A stretch of 64,000 nt of DNA from Flavobacteriaceae bacterium (GCA_013373105.1 JABXIJ010000026.1:1-64000); one strand, 5' to 3'; shown: positions 35,467-45,672, counted from the first letter of the stretch. The notes: generated from the letters alone by a model not told the origin. Made by a program: numbers and translations.

Positions 35467-36891
35467 TTAACAATCAGCTAACCTAACAGTTACAGCTAAA
35501 CCTCCTTCTGAAGTTTCTTTGTAATTTTTGTTCATGTCTTTAGCTGTCTCCCACATTGTTGCAACAACCTTGTCTAAGTGTACTAAGCATTCTTTTGGGT
35601 TTGTTTCTAGAGCAATTTCTGCAGCATGAATCGCTTTAATTGCTCCCATAGAATTACGCTCAATACATGGTACTTGAACTAAACCTCCTATTGGATCGCA
35701 CGTTAAACCTAAATGATGTTCCATTGCAATTTCTGCAGCAGCTAATGCTTGAGATGGTGTACCTCCCATTAATTCTGTTAAAGCTCCAGCAGCCATAGCA
35801 GAAGAAACACCTATTTCTGCTTGACATCCTCCCATTGCTGCAGATATAGTAGCATTTTTTTTGAAAATACTTCCAATTTCACCAGCAGTAAGTAGAAACT
35901 TTTTAATTTCTTTAAAATCAGCATTATGGTCTTCTATAACCAAATAATACATTAACACAGCTGGAATTACACCTGCACTACCATTAGTTGGAGCAGTTAC
36001 TACTCTGCCTAAAGATGCATTAACTTCATTTACAGAAAGTGCAAAACAGCTTACCCATTTTAAAATTTTTCTAAATTTTACTTCTGTACTTCTAATTGCT
36101 GTTATCCATTCTTCTGGATTTGAATATTTAGCATCTTTTATGAGTTTTTTATGGGTATCAAAAGCACGTCTTTTTACATTTAAGCCTCCTGGAAGTTTTC
36201 CTTCTGTATGACAACCCAAATACATACATTCTAACATAGTATCCCAAATTCTACGTAGCTCAAAATCTATTTTTTCTGCAGACCTTAATTCAAGTTCGTT
36301 TTTAAAAACAATATCAGAAATCATTAAATTATCTCGCTCACAATATTCTTCTAACTGAATTGCTTTATTAACAGGATAAGAAAAATTCTTTTTATTAATT
36401 TCTATTTCATCTTCTAAGTTATTGTCTTCTTGAACAATAAAACCTCCACCAATAGAATAATAGGTATCAGTAACTATTTCTTTATCATTAGAAAATGCTC
36501 TAAATGTTACACCATTAGCGTGAAAAGGTAAAAATTCTCGATTAAATACAATTGAGTTATTGTAGAAAGGAATACGCTTTCCTCCTTTAAAATAAAGTTC
36601 TTGTTGAGTATTTATACGTTCAACAATTATAGCAATATCTACTATTGGAATATACTCTGGATCTGCCTCACTCAAGCCTAATAAAATAGCCAAATCTGTA
36701 GCATGACCCTTACCTGTTAATGATAACGAACCATATAAATCAACAACTACTTTATCAACATCATTTAATACATTTTTTCTTCTGAGTTTATCTACCCAAG
36801 TTTGCGCAGCTCTCCAAGGTCCAAGCGTATGAGAACTAGAAGGACCTACACCAATTTTGAGCATATCAAAAACACTAATAAATTGCGACAT
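35467..36891 (-). CDS. sdaA: L-serine ammonia-lyase (single-chain)
   Basis: Iron-sulfur serine dehydratase that turns L-serine into pyruvate and ammonia. I use the ATG at 36891 (474 residues, MSQFISVFDMLKIGVGPSSS), the family start; the open frame upstream is spacer. The beta domain is at the N-terminus and the alpha domain follows, with cysteines in NAAMGG/ISAAMGGCQAEIGVSSA, GLTCDPIGGLVQVPCIERN that hold the 4Fe-4S cluster. Together with gcvP and the SerB-SerA fusion it closes a serine/glycine loop. Confidence 0.94.
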   Translation of the reverse strand: MSQFISVFDMLKIGVGPSSSHTLGPWRAAQTWVDKLRRKNVLNDVDKVVVDLYGSLSLTGKGHATDLAILLGLSEADPEYIPIVDIAIIVERINTQQELYFKGGKRIPFYNNSIVFNREFLPFHANGVTFRAFSNDKEIVTDTYYSIGGGFIVQEDNNLEDEIEINKKNFSYPVNKAIQLEEYCERDNLMISDIVFKNELELRSAEKIDFELRRIWDTMLECMYLGCHTEGKLPGGLNVKRRAFDTHKKLIKDAKYSNPEEWITAIRSTEVKFRKILKWVSCFALSVNEVNASLGRVVTAPTNGSAGVIPAVLMYYLVIEDHNADFKEIKKFLLTAGEIGSIFKKNATISAAMGGCQAEIGVSSAMAAGALTELMGGTPSQALAAAEIAMEHHLGLTCDPIGGLVQVPCIERNSMGAIKAIHAAEIALETNPKECLVHLDKVVATMWETAKDMNKNYKETSEGGLAVTVRLADC

Positions 36892-36925
36892 CTTTAATAG
36901 TTTAGCGTAAAATTGGCGTAAATGT

Positions 36926-36956
36926 AAAAAATCCAACCTAATGAGTTGGATTTTTT
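36926..36956 (-). terminator. Terminator hairpin after the DUF2853 gene
   Basis: Perfect 12-bp stem AAAAAATCCAAC/GTTGGATTTTTT with a 7-nt loop, 24 nt past the DUF2853 stop and upstream of the sdaA start. Confidence 0.85.
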
Positions 36957-36980
36957 ATGATATTTATATTGTTAAAAATT

Positions 36981-37280
36981 CTAGAATCTGTAAACAGATT
37001 CTTTATCGAACTTCTTTACTAGCATATAATAAACTACTGCTCTATATTTATGACGTTCAGACTTACCAATTCTTTCCATCACCTCATCAATTTTTTCATC
37101 TAATTCAGGACCATCAGCTAGACCTAATTTACCGATTAAAAAATTCTTTTTAACTGTTTCTAATTTACTTGGGTCTGAACCAGATACAGTTTCATCATCA
37201 GCTTTAAAAATTGAAGGACCTAATCCTTTTGTAACAGCAGCTAATAATTCTGTATTAGAACGAATGTCTCTATCGTCCAT
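36981..37280 (-). CDS. DUF2853 family protein, N-terminus interrupted by a stop codon
   Basis: The 99 codons from the ATG at 37280 encode a small helical DUF2853 protein (SNTELLAAVTKGLGPSIF, then ETVKKNFLIGKLGL). Upstream in the same frame the sequence reads ATG AGT TAA followed by FDEKVAQYKQF, so the natural start at 37322 would give MS-stop at codon 3 where related proteins have Lys. Either translation restarts at 37280 and loses 14 residues, or the gene is silenced. Function of the family is unknown. A terminator follows it. Confidence 0.75.
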   Translation of the reverse strand: MDDRDIRSNTELLAAVTKGLGPSIFKADDETVSGSDPSKLETVKKNFLIGKLGLADGPELDEKIDEVMERIGKSERHKYRAVVYYMLVKKFDKESVYRF

Positions 37281-37417
37281 AAACTGTTTATACTGCGCAA
37301 CTTTTTCGTCGAATTAACTCATAGTATAGTTTTTAATAATTAATAAATGAAGGAATTAAAGATAATAATTTTTTAAAAAAACATTTAAAATTATAGTAAT
37401 TATTAAAACTCAAATTA

Positions 37418-37500
37418 TGTCATAATGTCAGAAAATATTTTAAACATTATTTAATAACTGACATTTTTTAGGAAAAATTCTAATGGCATACAGTTTGACA
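37418..37500 (+). promoter_or_regulatory. Candidate chaperone control region upstream of dnaK
   Basis: Two TGTCA copies with 8-nt spacing (37418-37422 and 37426-37430), a reversed copy CTGACA (37468-37473) and TTTGACA ending at 37500, 49 nt before the dnaK ATG. The direct repeat and TTTGACA are also found before htpG. No CIRCE element (GCACTC-type inverted repeat) is present. Confidence 0.4.
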
Positions 37501-37549
37501 ATTAGCAAAGTGTAAAATTGAATAACGAATACTAATAAAAGTAAATATT

Positions 37550-39451
37550 ATGAGTAAAATAATTGGTATAGACTTAGGAACAACAAACTCTTGTGTTTCT
37601 GTAATGGAAGGAAATGAGCCAGTTGTAATTCCTAATGCCGAAGGAAAAAGAACTACACCATCTATAGTTGCATTTGTAGAAGGTGGTGAACGTAAAATTG
37701 GAGATCCTGCTAAAAGACAGGCAGTAACTAACCCAACTAAAACTGTTTATTCTATTAAACGTTTTATGGGCAATAAATTCTCTGAATCTAAACAAGAAGT
37801 AGGAAGAGTACCTTATAAAGTAGTAAAAGGAGATAATGATACACCTAGAGTAGACGTTGATGGTCGTTTATATACACCACAAGAAATCTCTGCAATGGTG
37901 CTTCAAAAGATGAAAAAAACTGCTGAAGACTATTTAGGTCAAGATGTTACTGGTGCTGTAATTACAGTACCTGCATACTTTAACGATGCTCAAAGACAAG
38001 CAACTAAAGAAGCAGGTGAAATTGCTGGTTTAAAAGTAGAAAGAATCATAAACGAGCCAACTGCTGCAGCTTTGGCTTATGGTTTAGACAAATCTAATGA
38101 AGATAAGAAGATTGTTGTTTTTGACTTTGGTGGTGGTACACACGACGTTTCTATTTTAGAATTAGGTGATGGTGTATTTGAAGTATTAGCTACTGATGGT
38201 GATACACATTTAGGTGGTGATGATGTTGATGAAAAAATCATTAACTGGTTAGCAGATGAATTCCAGTCTGAAGAAAACATGGATTTACGTAAAGATCCAA
38301 TGGCTTTACAACGTTTAAAAGAAGCTGCTGAAAAAGCTAAGATAGAATTATCAAGTTCTTCATCAACTGAAATTAACTTACCTTATATAACAGCTACAGC
38401 TAGTGGACCAAAGCACTTAGTAAGATCTTTAAGTAGAGCTAAATTCGAGCAGTTAATAGACGATTTAGTAAAAAGAACTATTGAGCCTTGTAAAACAGCT
38501 TTAAAAAATGCTGATTTATCTACTTCAGATATCGATGAAATTATCTTAGTTGGTGGTTCAACTAGAATTCCAGCAATACAAACTGCAGTAGAAAAGTTTT
38601 TTGGTAAAGCACCTAGTAAAGGTGTAAACCCAGATGAAGTAGTTTCTTTAGGAGCTGCAATACAAGGTGGAGTTTTAACTGGTGATGTAAAAGATGTATT
38701 ATTATTAGATGTTACACCTTTATCATTAGGTATTGAAACTATGGGTAATGTATTTACAAAGCTAATTGAAGCAAATACAACTATTCCTACAAAAAAATCA
38801 CAAGTATTCTCAACTGCTGTAGATAATCAACCATCTGTAGAAATTCACGTGTTACAAGGTGAAAGAGCAATGGCTGCAGATAATAAAACTATTGGACGTT
38901 TTCATTTAGATGGAATTCCTCCAGCAGGAAGAGGTATTCCTCAAATTGAAGTAACTTTCGATATAGATGCTAATGGTATTATTAAAGTATCTGCAACAGA
39001 TAAAGCAACAGGTAAGTCTCAAGATATTCGTATTGAAGCTTCTTCAGGATTAACAGAAGAAGAAATCGAAAAAATGAGACAAGAAGCAGAAGCAAATGCT
39101 GAAGCTGATAAAATTGCAAAAGAAACTGCAGATAAAATTAATGGAGCTGACGCTATGATTTTCCAAACAGAAAGTCAATTAAAAGAGTTTGGCGATAAAT
39201 TATCAGCAGATAAAAAAGCGCCAATTGAAACTGCTTTAGAAGAGTTAAAGAAAGCTCATGAATCTAAAGATATTGCTCAGATAGACTCTGCAATGGAAAA
39301 GATTAACGAAGCTTGGAAAGCAGCATCTGAAGAAATGTACAAAGCTCAACAAGAAGCTGGTGCAAATCCAGAAGCGCAACAAGGTCAACCTGAAGAAAAA
39401 TCGAATGATGGTGACAATGTTGAGGATGTAGATTTTGAAGAAGTAAAGTAA
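37550..39451 (+). CDS. dnaK: Molecular chaperone DnaK (Hsp70)
   Basis: A 633-residue Hsp70. The ATPase domain has [17 protein letters not shown] at the start, [30 protein letters not shown] and [11 protein letters not shown]. The substrate-binding domain begins near [20 protein letters not shown], and a helical lid and acidic tail ([11 protein letters not shown]) end the chain. grpE and dnaJ are not adjacent, so the gene stands alone. A strong terminator follows and a repeat shared with htpG precedes it. Confidence 0.98.
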   Translation: MSKIIGIDLGTTNSCVSVMEGNEPVVIPNAEGKRTTPSIVAFVEGGERKIGDPAKRQAVTNPTKTVYSIKRFMGNKFSESKQEVGRVPYKVVKGDNDTPRVDVDGRLYTPQEISAMVLQKMKKTAEDYLGQDVTGAVITVPAYFNDAQRQATKEAGEIAGLKVERIINEPTAAALAYGLDKSNEDKKIVVFDFGGGTHDVSILELGDGVFEVLATDGDTHLGGDDVDEKIINWLADEFQSEENMDLRKDPMALQRLKEAAEKAKIELSSSSSTEINLPYITATASGPKHLVRSLSRAKFEQLIDDLVKRTIEPCKTALKNADLSTSDIDEIILVGGSTRIPAIQTAVEKFFGKAPSKGVNPDEVVSLGAAIQGGVLTGDVKDVLLLDVTPLSLGIETMGNVFTKLIEANTTIPTKKSQVFSTAVDNQPSVEIHVLQGERAMAADNKTIGRFHLDGIPPAGRGIPQIEVTFDIDANGIIKVSATDKATGKSQDIRIEASSGLTEEEIEKMRQEAEANAEADKIAKETADKINGADAMIFQTESQLKEFGDKLSADKKAPIETALEELKKAHESKDIAQIDSAMEKINEAWKAASEEMYKAQQEAGANPEAQQGQPEEKSNDGDNVEDVDFEEVK

Positions 39452-39488
39452 AATAACTTCTGAACAAAGTTCAGAATCTATATAAAGC

Positions 39489-39523
39489 AAAAACGCAATC
39501 ATTTATTTGATTGCGTTTTTTTT
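39489..39523. terminator. Bidirectional terminator after dnaK
   Basis: Stem AAAAACGCAATC/GATTGCGTTTTT with an 8-nt loop and T tract, between dnaK and the convergent methyltransferase gene. Confidence 0.9.
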
Positions 39524-39527
39524 ATGT

Positions 39528-40067
39528 TCAATTTTTTATATGATATATTTTTTCTTTAATTAATGCTTTAACCACTTTCTTTTCAAAAGGTCTGTCACCA
39601 ATTGCTTTTAGTAGGGTTTTAGGATTATAAACTACTTGACTGTAATAACCATTTTCAGTTAATGAATCAAAACACAATTTCACTAACTCTATTGCATCTT
39701 CATCTTTTAAAAAAGTAAAAGGTATTGAAATTATAAAATTATCGACTTCATCTATTACATATTTTCGAAAGTTTAAAGCACTATCATTAACAACGTGTAA
39801 TCTAGAATCGTTTATATTTTTTTCTACATAACTGCAAAATTCTGGATTAATTTCAAAAGATATTAATTCTGAATCTTCAGAAATACTGTTTAGAATTTCA
39901 CGAGTCATATTACCATGGCCCATACCAAATTCTACAATTTTTGTTTTCTTTGAACTATCAATTTTAGAGCACATTTCCTTAACAGTGGCAGGTTTAGTTT
40001 CTTTAAATGCACCTACAGTTAATAGATTTTTTGTAAAGGAAATTGCTGTCTTAAGAGTATTCTTCAT
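39528..40067 (-). CDS. Phospholipid N-methyltransferase-like SAM methyltransferase
   Basis: A 179-residue class I methyltransferase. I use the ATG at 40067; the frame extends nine codons further to a GTG. The family start KTAISFTKNLLTVGAFKET resembles PmtA-type phosphatidylethanolamine methyltransferases, followed by the SAM-binding IVEFGMGHGNMTREIL and SFEINPEFCSYVEKN. The motif IISIPFTFL replaces the NPPY-like block. It could also modify another lipid or RNA. Its neighbours give no further hint. Confidence 0.75.
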   Translation of the reverse strand: MKNTLKTAISFTKNLLTVGAFKETKPATVKEMCSKIDSSKKTKIVEFGMGHGNMTREILNSISEDSELISFEINPEFCSYVEKNINDSRLHVVNDSALNFRKYVIDEVDNFIISIPFTFLKDEDAIELVKLCFDSLTENGYYSQVVYNPKTLLKAIGDRPFEKKVVKALIKEKIYHIKN

Positions 40068-40239
40068 TCTTACTTTTGGGGAATTATTTTGCACTAATGT
40101 AATAAAAATATATCATCTAAATAATTTTACTCTTTGCTTTAAGGAACAACTCATCCATTAAATATTACAACTCAGTATTTCTTTTTATTTATCAGTAGAA
40201 ATATGCTACAACTTTGTCTCATCAATAAACAAAAAACAG

Positions 40240-42393
40240 ATGAAACAATTTATCATTTCTTTATTAATATTAGTAAACGTAAGTATACAATCGCAAACAA
40301 TAATTTCTGGAAAAGTAACAGACACTAAAAATAATCCTATAATTGGAGCTAATGTTTACTTAGATGGCACTTATGATGGAACATCTACAAACGATAAAGG
40401 TGAATTCACTTTTAAGACAGAAGAAATAGGCACACAAACTTTGGTAATTTCATTTGTTTCTTTCGAAACTTTTATAAAAACCTCTAATGTAGCTAACTTA
40501 CATAATTTGAAAATAAAACTAAAAGATGATGTTAATGCTTTAGACGCTGTTACTATTAATACAGGTACATTTAAAGCTGGTGAAAAAGCAAAAGTAACAG
40601 TTTTAAAACCTTTAGACATTGTAACTACAGCAAGTGCTGTTGGCGATGTTTTAGGAGCTATACAAACCTTACCTGGAACCTCAGCTGCTGCAGAAGATGG
40701 TAGGCTTTTTGTAAGAGGTGGTTCTGCTGGTGAAACTCAAATATTTATTGATGGCTTACGAGTTTTTACACCTTATACACCAACTGCCAATAATATTCCA
40801 ACAAGAGGCAGGTACTCTCCTTTTCTGTTTAAAGGTGTTACGTTTTCAACTGGTGGTTATTCAGCTGAATATGGGCAAGCTTTAAGTAGTGTTTTAATAT
40901 TAAACACAATTGACAAACCAGATCAAGAAAAAACAGATATCTCTTTAATGACAGTTGGTTTAGGAGTTGGTAACACACAAATTTGGGGAAAGAATTCTTT
41001 AAGTATAAATACATCTTATGTAAACTTACAGCCATATTTAGATTTATTTCCTGATAGAAATACTTGGTTAAAACCTTTTCAATCTATGAGTGGTGAAGCA
41101 CTATATAGACATAGTTTTAAAGATGATTCTATGTTAAAAATATATGGTGCATTTAGTTATACAGATATAGATTTGATTCAAGAAGATATAAATTATGTAA
41201 ATGGTTTTAGATTTGGTTTACAAAATAGAAACCTATATCTAAATACTTCATACAAAAATAAAATTGGTAACAAGTGGAGATTAGAAACTGGTATTAGTTT
41301 TACAAACGACAACTCTAACGTTAAAATTGAAAATGATGTGATAAATAGCACAGAAAACTCAAGTCATTTTAAAATAAAATTGAGAAAATTATTTTCTAGT
41401 AGATTTCGCTTGAGTTTTGGAACTGAATATTTTATTACCAAATTTTCAGAAGATTTCAATCCAGTTAATAATAATATTTCCTATGGATTTAATAACAATC
41501 TATTTGCATCATTTGCTGAAACAGATATTTTCTTTTCTAAAAATTTAGCAATGCAAATTGGTGTAAGAGCAGAGTATAGCGATGTTTTTAATGAATTTAC
41601 AATTGCACCAAGATTAGCATTATCTTATAAAGTAAGTAAAGAGGGGCAGTTTTCGTTTGCTTATGGAAAGTTTTATCAAAATCCGTTAAACGATTATTTA
41701 AAATTCGATCAAAATTTACAAGCTGAAAGTACATCTCATTTAATTGCTAATTTTCAACATACTGAAAACAATCAAATTTTTAGAATAGAAGCATATTATA
41801 AAGATTATAATGATTTGGTAAAATTTGATTCTCAAATGCCAACATTAACTTCAAACTTTAATAATAGTGGTTTTGGCTATGCAAAAGGAATTGATGTTTT
41901 TTGGAGGCAAAATCAAAAAATAAAAAACACAGATTATTGGGTTTCTTATTCTTACTTAGATACAGAAAGAGATTATAGAAACTTTCCAGTAGTAGCAACT
42001 CCAAATTTTGCTTCCAGTCATAACCTTTCTATTGTTGGAAAGTATTGGATTGAAAAATGGCAAAGTCAAATAGGAATTGCTTACAATTTTGCTAGTGGTA
42101 GAACGTACACCAATCCTAATGAACCAGGATTTTTAAACAATAGAACCAAAACATACAATTCTATTAGTTTAAATTGGGCGTATTTAATAGATCAGCAAAA
42201 AATTCTATACCTCTCTGTTAATAACGCTTTAGGAACAAGAAATGTATTTGGTTATAATTACAAAAATACTCCAGATATGAATGGTTTTTATGATAGACAG
42301 GCAATTTTACCCAATGCAGACAGTTTCTTTTTTATTGGTTTTTTCTGGACAATTAGTAGCGACAATAAATCGAATCAACTTAACAATCTATAA
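40240..42393 (+). CDS. TonB-dependent receptor with carboxypeptidase-like N-terminal domain
   Basis: A 717-residue outer-membrane receptor with a signal peptide (ending SIQSQ, about residue 19). Domains in order: CarboxypepD_reg-like (about 20-105, ISGKVTDTKNNPIIGANVYL), plug (about 115-230, LPGTSAAAEDGRLFVRGGS and IFIDGLRV), and a beta-barrel to the end. There is no SusD partner, so it is a lone receptor, perhaps for a cofactor or metal chelate rather than glycans. The DUF2141 and TPR-like genes downstream appear co-transcribed. Confidence 0.92.
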   Translation: MKQFIISLLILVNVSIQSQTIISGKVTDTKNNPIIGANVYLDGTYDGTSTNDKGEFTFKTEEIGTQTLVISFVSFETFIKTSNVANLHNLKIKLKDDVNALDAVTINTGTFKAGEKAKVTVLKPLDIVTTASAVGDVLGAIQTLPGTSAAAEDGRLFVRGGSAGETQIFIDGLRVFTPYTPTANNIPTRGRYSPFLFKGVTFSTGGYSAEYGQALSSVLILNTIDKPDQEKTDISLMTVGLGVGNTQIWGKNSLSINTSYVNLQPYLDLFPDRNTWLKPFQSMSGEALYRHSFKDDSMLKIYGAFSYTDIDLIQEDINYVNGFRFGLQNRNLYLNTSYKNKIGNKWRLETGISFTNDNSNVKIENDVINSTENSSHFKIKLRKLFSSRFRLSFGTEYFITKFSEDFNPVNNNISYGFNNNLFASFAETDIFFSKNLAMQIGVRAEYSDVFNEFTIAPRLALSYKVSKEGQFSFAYGKFYQNPLNDYLKFDQNLQAESTSHLIANFQHTENNQIFRIEAYYKDYNDLVKFDSQMPTLTSNFNNSGFGYAKGIDVFWRQNQKIKNTDYWVSYSYLDTERDYRNFPVVATPNFASSHNLSIVGKYWIEKWQSQIGIAYNFASGRTYTNPNEPGFLNNRTKTYNSISLNWAYLIDQQKILYLSVNNALGTRNVFGYNYKNTPDMNGFYDRQAILPNADSFFFIGFFWTISSDNKSNQLNNL

Positions 42394-42501
42394 GAAAACA
42401 ATACCCAACTACAATTCAGACTATAAATTTTACAATTCAGTATTAAAATTGTTACTTAGTAAAAAAAACTACAGATATTTGAATCAACAAAAAATAACAT
42501 C

Positions 42502-42930
42502 ATGAAAAAATTACTTTTACTCCTTTTATTAACTGCATTCACTACTTCAAATCTAATGGCACAAGAAGAAGTTTTTGATTTAACAATAGAAATTTCAGGA
42601 ATGGATACAGATAAAGGAAAAGTTTTTTTGGCTCTATACAGTTCAAAAGAAACTTTTTTAAAGAAAAGTAAAACTACAAAAGGTGCAAATGCTGTAGTAA
42701 AAGATAAAAAGGCAGTAGCATATTTTAAAGGATTAAAAAAAGAAGAATATGCAATTTCTTTATTTCATGATGAAAATGATAATAATAAAATGGACACCAA
42801 AATTTTTGGGATACCAAAAGAGCCTTATGGTTTCTCGAATAATGCAAAAGGCTTTATGGGGCCACCAAAATTTAAAGACGCTAAATTTCTTGTAGACGCA
42901 AATAAAACCATATCTATTAAGGTTAACTAA
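42502..42930 (+). CDS. DUF2141 domain secreted protein
   Basis: A 142-residue exported protein with a signal peptide (MKKLLLLLLLTAFTTSNLMAQ). The DUF2141 beta-sandwich is clear: LTIEISGMDTDKGKVFLALY, YAISLFHDENDNNKMDTKIF and GIPKEPYGFSNNAKG. The DENDNNKMD stretch may bind calcium. This family often follows TonB receptors in flavobacteria, as here. Function unknown. Confidence 0.88.
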   Translation: MKKLLLLLLLTAFTTSNLMAQEEVFDLTIEISGMDTDKGKVFLALYSSKETFLKKSKTTKGANAVVKDKKAVAYFKGLKKEEYAISLFHDENDNNKMDTKIFGIPKEPYGFSNNAKGFMGPPKFKDAKFLVDANKTISIKVN

Positions 42931-42962
42931 AACAAATATAACTTTTTAAATATCAATTAATT

Positions 42963-43586
42963 ATGAAAAAATTACTTTTATTCATTGGGATACTTATGTC
43001 CTTAAATTTAACAGCACAATCAAAATATCAAAAGGGAATGCAAAAAGCATTTGCACTTTGGGAAGAAGGAAAAGACTTAGAAGCAGGACAACTTTTTGAA
43101 CGTATTTCTAAAGCAGAAACAAGCAATTGGCTACCATCTTATTATGCTGCACAAATTGAAATTATTACCTCTTTTAACTTAAAAGATGAAGCTAAACTTA
43201 CAGCAAAACTAAAGAAAGCCCAACAATTACTTGACGTAGCAAAATCGATTTCAAAAGACAATCCAGAAATTATAATTACTCAAGCATTATTAAATACTGC
43301 ATATATTTCTTTTGATGGGCAAAAATACGGCATGACATTTTCTGGTAAAAATTCTCAACTATATGCAAAAGTACTTGCTATAGCACCAAATAACCCAAGA
43401 GTAATTTTAGGAAATGCAGAATGGAATATGGGAGCTGCTCGTTTCTTTGGTAAATCTACAAAACCTTATTGCGATCAAATTAAAAAAGCAATTGAATTAG
43501 GTAAAAATGAAAAAAATAATCAAGAATTCTATCCAACATTTCAAGTGAAAAGAGCAGAAAAAGTTTTAAAACAATGTACCAATTGA
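42963..43586 (+). CDS. Secreted TPR-like protein
   Basis: A 207-residue exported protein (signal MKKLLLFIGILMSLNLTAQ). The rest is helical with tetratricopeptide-like spacing: MQKAFALWEEGKDLEAGQLF, SWLPSYYAAQIEI and NPEIIITQALLNTAYI. It ends with a cysteine near the C-terminus. It is the third gene after the TonB receptor, 32 nt past DUF2141, and probably supports the same process at the periplasmic side. Confidence 0.8.
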   Translation: MKKLLLFIGILMSLNLTAQSKYQKGMQKAFALWEEGKDLEAGQLFERISKAETSNWLPSYYAAQIEIITSFNLKDEAKLTAKLKKAQQLLDVAKSISKDNPEIIITQALLNTAYISFDGQKYGMTFSGKNSQLYAKVLAIAPNNPRVILGNAEWNMGAARFFGKSTKPYCDQIKKAIELGKNEKNNQEFYPTFQVKRAEKVLKQCTN

Positions 43587-43591
43587 AAATG

Positions 43592-43622
43592 AAAAAATGG
43601 GCTTTAAAAAGCCCATTTTTTT
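43592..43622. terminator. Bidirectional terminator at the end of the kynurenine operon
   Basis: Inverted repeat around AAAATGGGCTTT/AAAGCCCATTTT with flanking A and T tracts. It lies between the TPR-like gene (plus) and the last gene of the kynurenine operon (minus). Confidence 0.85.
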
Positions 43623-44706
43623 ATGACAATATTTTATTTACCAAGTCTTGTTTACCTTTTTCATCATCACCAAACAACCACTGTAACACGTTATCTTCCC
43701 ACATTTCTTCACGTTCTTCTGTAGTAATAACTTTTCTTTCTATAGCTAAATCTAAGATTTTACCAGGATAAGAAGCTTGAGAATCGCTTTCCATTTCTCC
43801 TAATGGATAAGGATCATCTAACCCCATTAAAACCTGTTTAGAACCATGGTTTCTAATTAATAATTCTAAGGCACCAGTATCATGAACCAAAGTATCAAAG
43901 AAAATATTTTTATGACCTACAGCTTTTCTTGGATGAATTTTACCTTCAAACAAATCTGGCCTTCCATCAAAACCTTGAATTCTTCTTCCTAAATTTATTT
44001 GTGCTAATTGTCCTCCATGAGCAAAACAAACACGCATATTAGGATATTTAGCATACAAGCCATTTAATGTAAAAAAGTGATAGGCATCTGCACATTGTGC
44101 TAACATCCAAATTAAATGAAATCGCCAGTTTTTATTTTCAAGGTTTATAAATTTTTCACCATCATATGGATGAATTTCTACTGCTAAATTGTATTTGCTA
44201 GCTAGCTCAAAAATAGGTTCGTTTTCTTCATCAAATATATTACGCCAAGTTCCAATAGTGTCCATATAATGTGTTGGCAAACACAACAAGCGCAAACCTA
44301 ATTCTTCTACACAACGTTCAATTTCCCAACAAGCACTTCTTATAAAACTTGGGTGCACCACAAAACCACAGGTGAATTTAGATGGATTTTCTCTTTGTAT
44401 TTTTCCATTAAAATCGTTTTGAAAACGCAAAGCTTGCTTTAATTCTTCTACTCGTAAACCATTACCATACAATTGCGATAAATTTAAAACTACTGCATGA
44501 TCTATTTTAAAACGCTCCATCCAAGCTAACTTTTCATGTAAGAAAAAACTTGAGTCTGTAATTGGCCTGTTCCAATCTTTTTGCAACATAAATTTTCGGT
44601 CTTTATCTACCCAAAAAATCCCTTTTTGCTGCATAAATTCTGGAATTTCCTCTGGATAAGGAAGCAGATGTGAATGACCATTTATACGTAGTTTACGATG
44701 TTTCAT
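43621..44706 (-). CDS. 2-amino-3-carboxymuconate-6-semialdehyde decarboxylase (ACMSD)
   Basis: Amidohydrolase-fold zinc enzyme that decarboxylates ACMS to 2-aminomuconate semialdehyde, steering the pathway from quinolinate (NAD) to catabolism. The 361 residues have His11 and His13 in NGHSHLLP, a His in AVEIHPYDGE, FAHGGQL and the metal Asp in MGLDDPYPLGE. It is slightly longer than the Pseudomonas enzyme. It is the final gene of the operon. Confidence 0.93.
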   Translation of the reverse strand: MKHRKLRINGHSHLLPYPEEIPEFMQQKGIFWVDKDRKFMLQKDWNRPITDSSFFLHEKLAWMERFKIDHAVVLNLSQLYGNGLRVEELKQALRFQNDFNGKIQRENPSKFTCGFVVHPSFIRSACWEIERCVEELGLRLLCLPTHYMDTIGTWRNIFDEENEPIFELASKYNLAVEIHPYDGEKFINLENKNWRFHLIWMLAQCADAYHFFTLNGLYAKYPNMRVCFAHGGQLAQINLGRRIQGFDGRPDLFEGKIHPRKAVGHKNIFFDTLVHDTGALELLIRNHGSKQVLMGLDDPYPLGEMESDSQASYPGKILDLAIERKVITTEEREEMWEDNVLQWLFGDDEKGKQDLVNKILS

Positions 44707-44735
44707 TTTTGTTTTACAATTAAATTAGGAAATAA

Positions 44736-45098
44736 TTATTGTCTTAATATTTTTTCCATTTTTCTTCCTTTGGCAAGCTCGTCTATTAACTTATCTAAAT
44801 ATCTTGTATTTCTTACCAAATCATTTTCTATTTCCTCTACTCTATATCCACAAATTACACCTTTAATTAAAGTTGCATTAGGATTTATTTTAGCTTTTTC
44901 AAAAAATTCTTGAAACGTATCTTTAGAGTTTATAAAACTCTTAATCTCGTTTTCGCTAAAACCTGTTAACCAAGAAATAACCTGATAAAGTTCTGCTACA
45001 GTTCTCCCTTTTTTTTCAATTTTTGAAACGTAATGTGGGTAAACAGAAGAAAACTTTAAACTAGCTATTTTATCGATACGTTTTTGAGTTACTTCCAT
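44736..45098 (-). CDS. DUF2200 family protein
   Basis: A 120-residue cytosolic helical protein with the family blocks [30 protein letters not shown] and [17 protein letters not shown]. Function is unknown. It lies between haaO and the ACMSD gene, 29 nt before the latter and 43 nt after haaO, in the same direction, so it is presumably co-transcribed with the kynurenine genes, without an obvious catalytic role. Confidence 0.8.
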   Translation of the reverse strand: MEVTQKRIDKIASLKFSSVYPHYVSKIEKKGRTVAELYQVISWLTGFSENEIKSFINSKDTFQEFFEKAKINPNATLIKGVICGYRVEEIENDLVRNTRYLDKLIDELAKGRKMEKILRQ

Positions 45099-45141
45099 TG
45101 TTTTTAATTGATTTATTTTTTCTCTTTTTACATTAGAACAA

Positions 45142-45630
45142 CTAATTATTAGAATTTTCAGCCTTCATTTTATTATACCTATCAAATATAGCAGGCATAT
45201 CTGTTTCAATATTATCTAGCGTAAATTCTTCCTCATAAATTAACTCTGCACTGTCTTCTTTATACCATTGTAATTTATCTTTTACTCCTTCTGGTCTTGG
45301 ATATTCTACAACTAAGCCAACTGTATTTGCTCCTCTTTGTGGAGAATGAGGAACTTTAGGTGGCAATACAAAAATGTCTCCTTCTCTTATGTGAATATCT
45401 TTTGGATTACCATCTTCAATAACTTTTAAAACCATATCTCCTTCTATTTGATAGAAGAACTCTGGAGTTTCGTTATAATGATAATCTGTTCTTGCATTTG
45501 GCCCTCCAACAACCATAACTATTACGTCTGCATCTTTCCAAACTACTTTATTACCTACAGGTGGTTTTAGTAAATGACGATGTTCATCAATCCATTTTTT
45601 AAAATTTATTGGTTGTACTAGCTTACTCAT
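45142..45630 (-). CDS. haaO: 3-hydroxyanthranilate 3,4-dioxygenase lacking the C-terminal iron site
   Basis: Cupin iron enzyme that opens the ring of 3-hydroxyanthranilate to ACMS. The 162 residues keep the catalytic iron ligands His51, Glu57 and His95 ([24 protein letters not shown]) and the substrate arginines Arg47 and Arg99. Known bacterial enzymes have four C-terminal cysteines (two CxxC) that form a rubredoxin-like second iron site. Here the matching part reads [15 protein letters not shown] and the whole protein has no cysteine. The second site is thought not to be needed for catalysis, so activity is likely. Confidence 0.93.
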   Translation of the reverse strand: MSKLVQPINFKKWIDEHRHLLKPPVGNKVVWKDADVIVMVVGGPNARTDYHYNETPEFFYQIEGDMVLKVIEDGNPKDIHIREGDIFVLPPKVPHSPQRGANTVGLVVEYPRPEGVKDKLQWYKEDSAELIYEEEFTLDNIETDMPAIFDRYNKMKAENSNN

Positions 45631-45672
45631 TGTAATTAATATTTAGTTTTTCTGATTAAAATTCAAGACAAT

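Noticed and set aside
36892..36936. Longer start for the serine dehydratase
   Set aside because: The 15 upstream codons do not resemble the family; MSQFISVFDMLKIGVGPSSS is the normal start.
37323..37549. CIRCE operator before dnaK
   Set aside because: No TTAGCACTC-type inverted repeat with 9-nt spacer is present; the repeats found are TGTCA elements.
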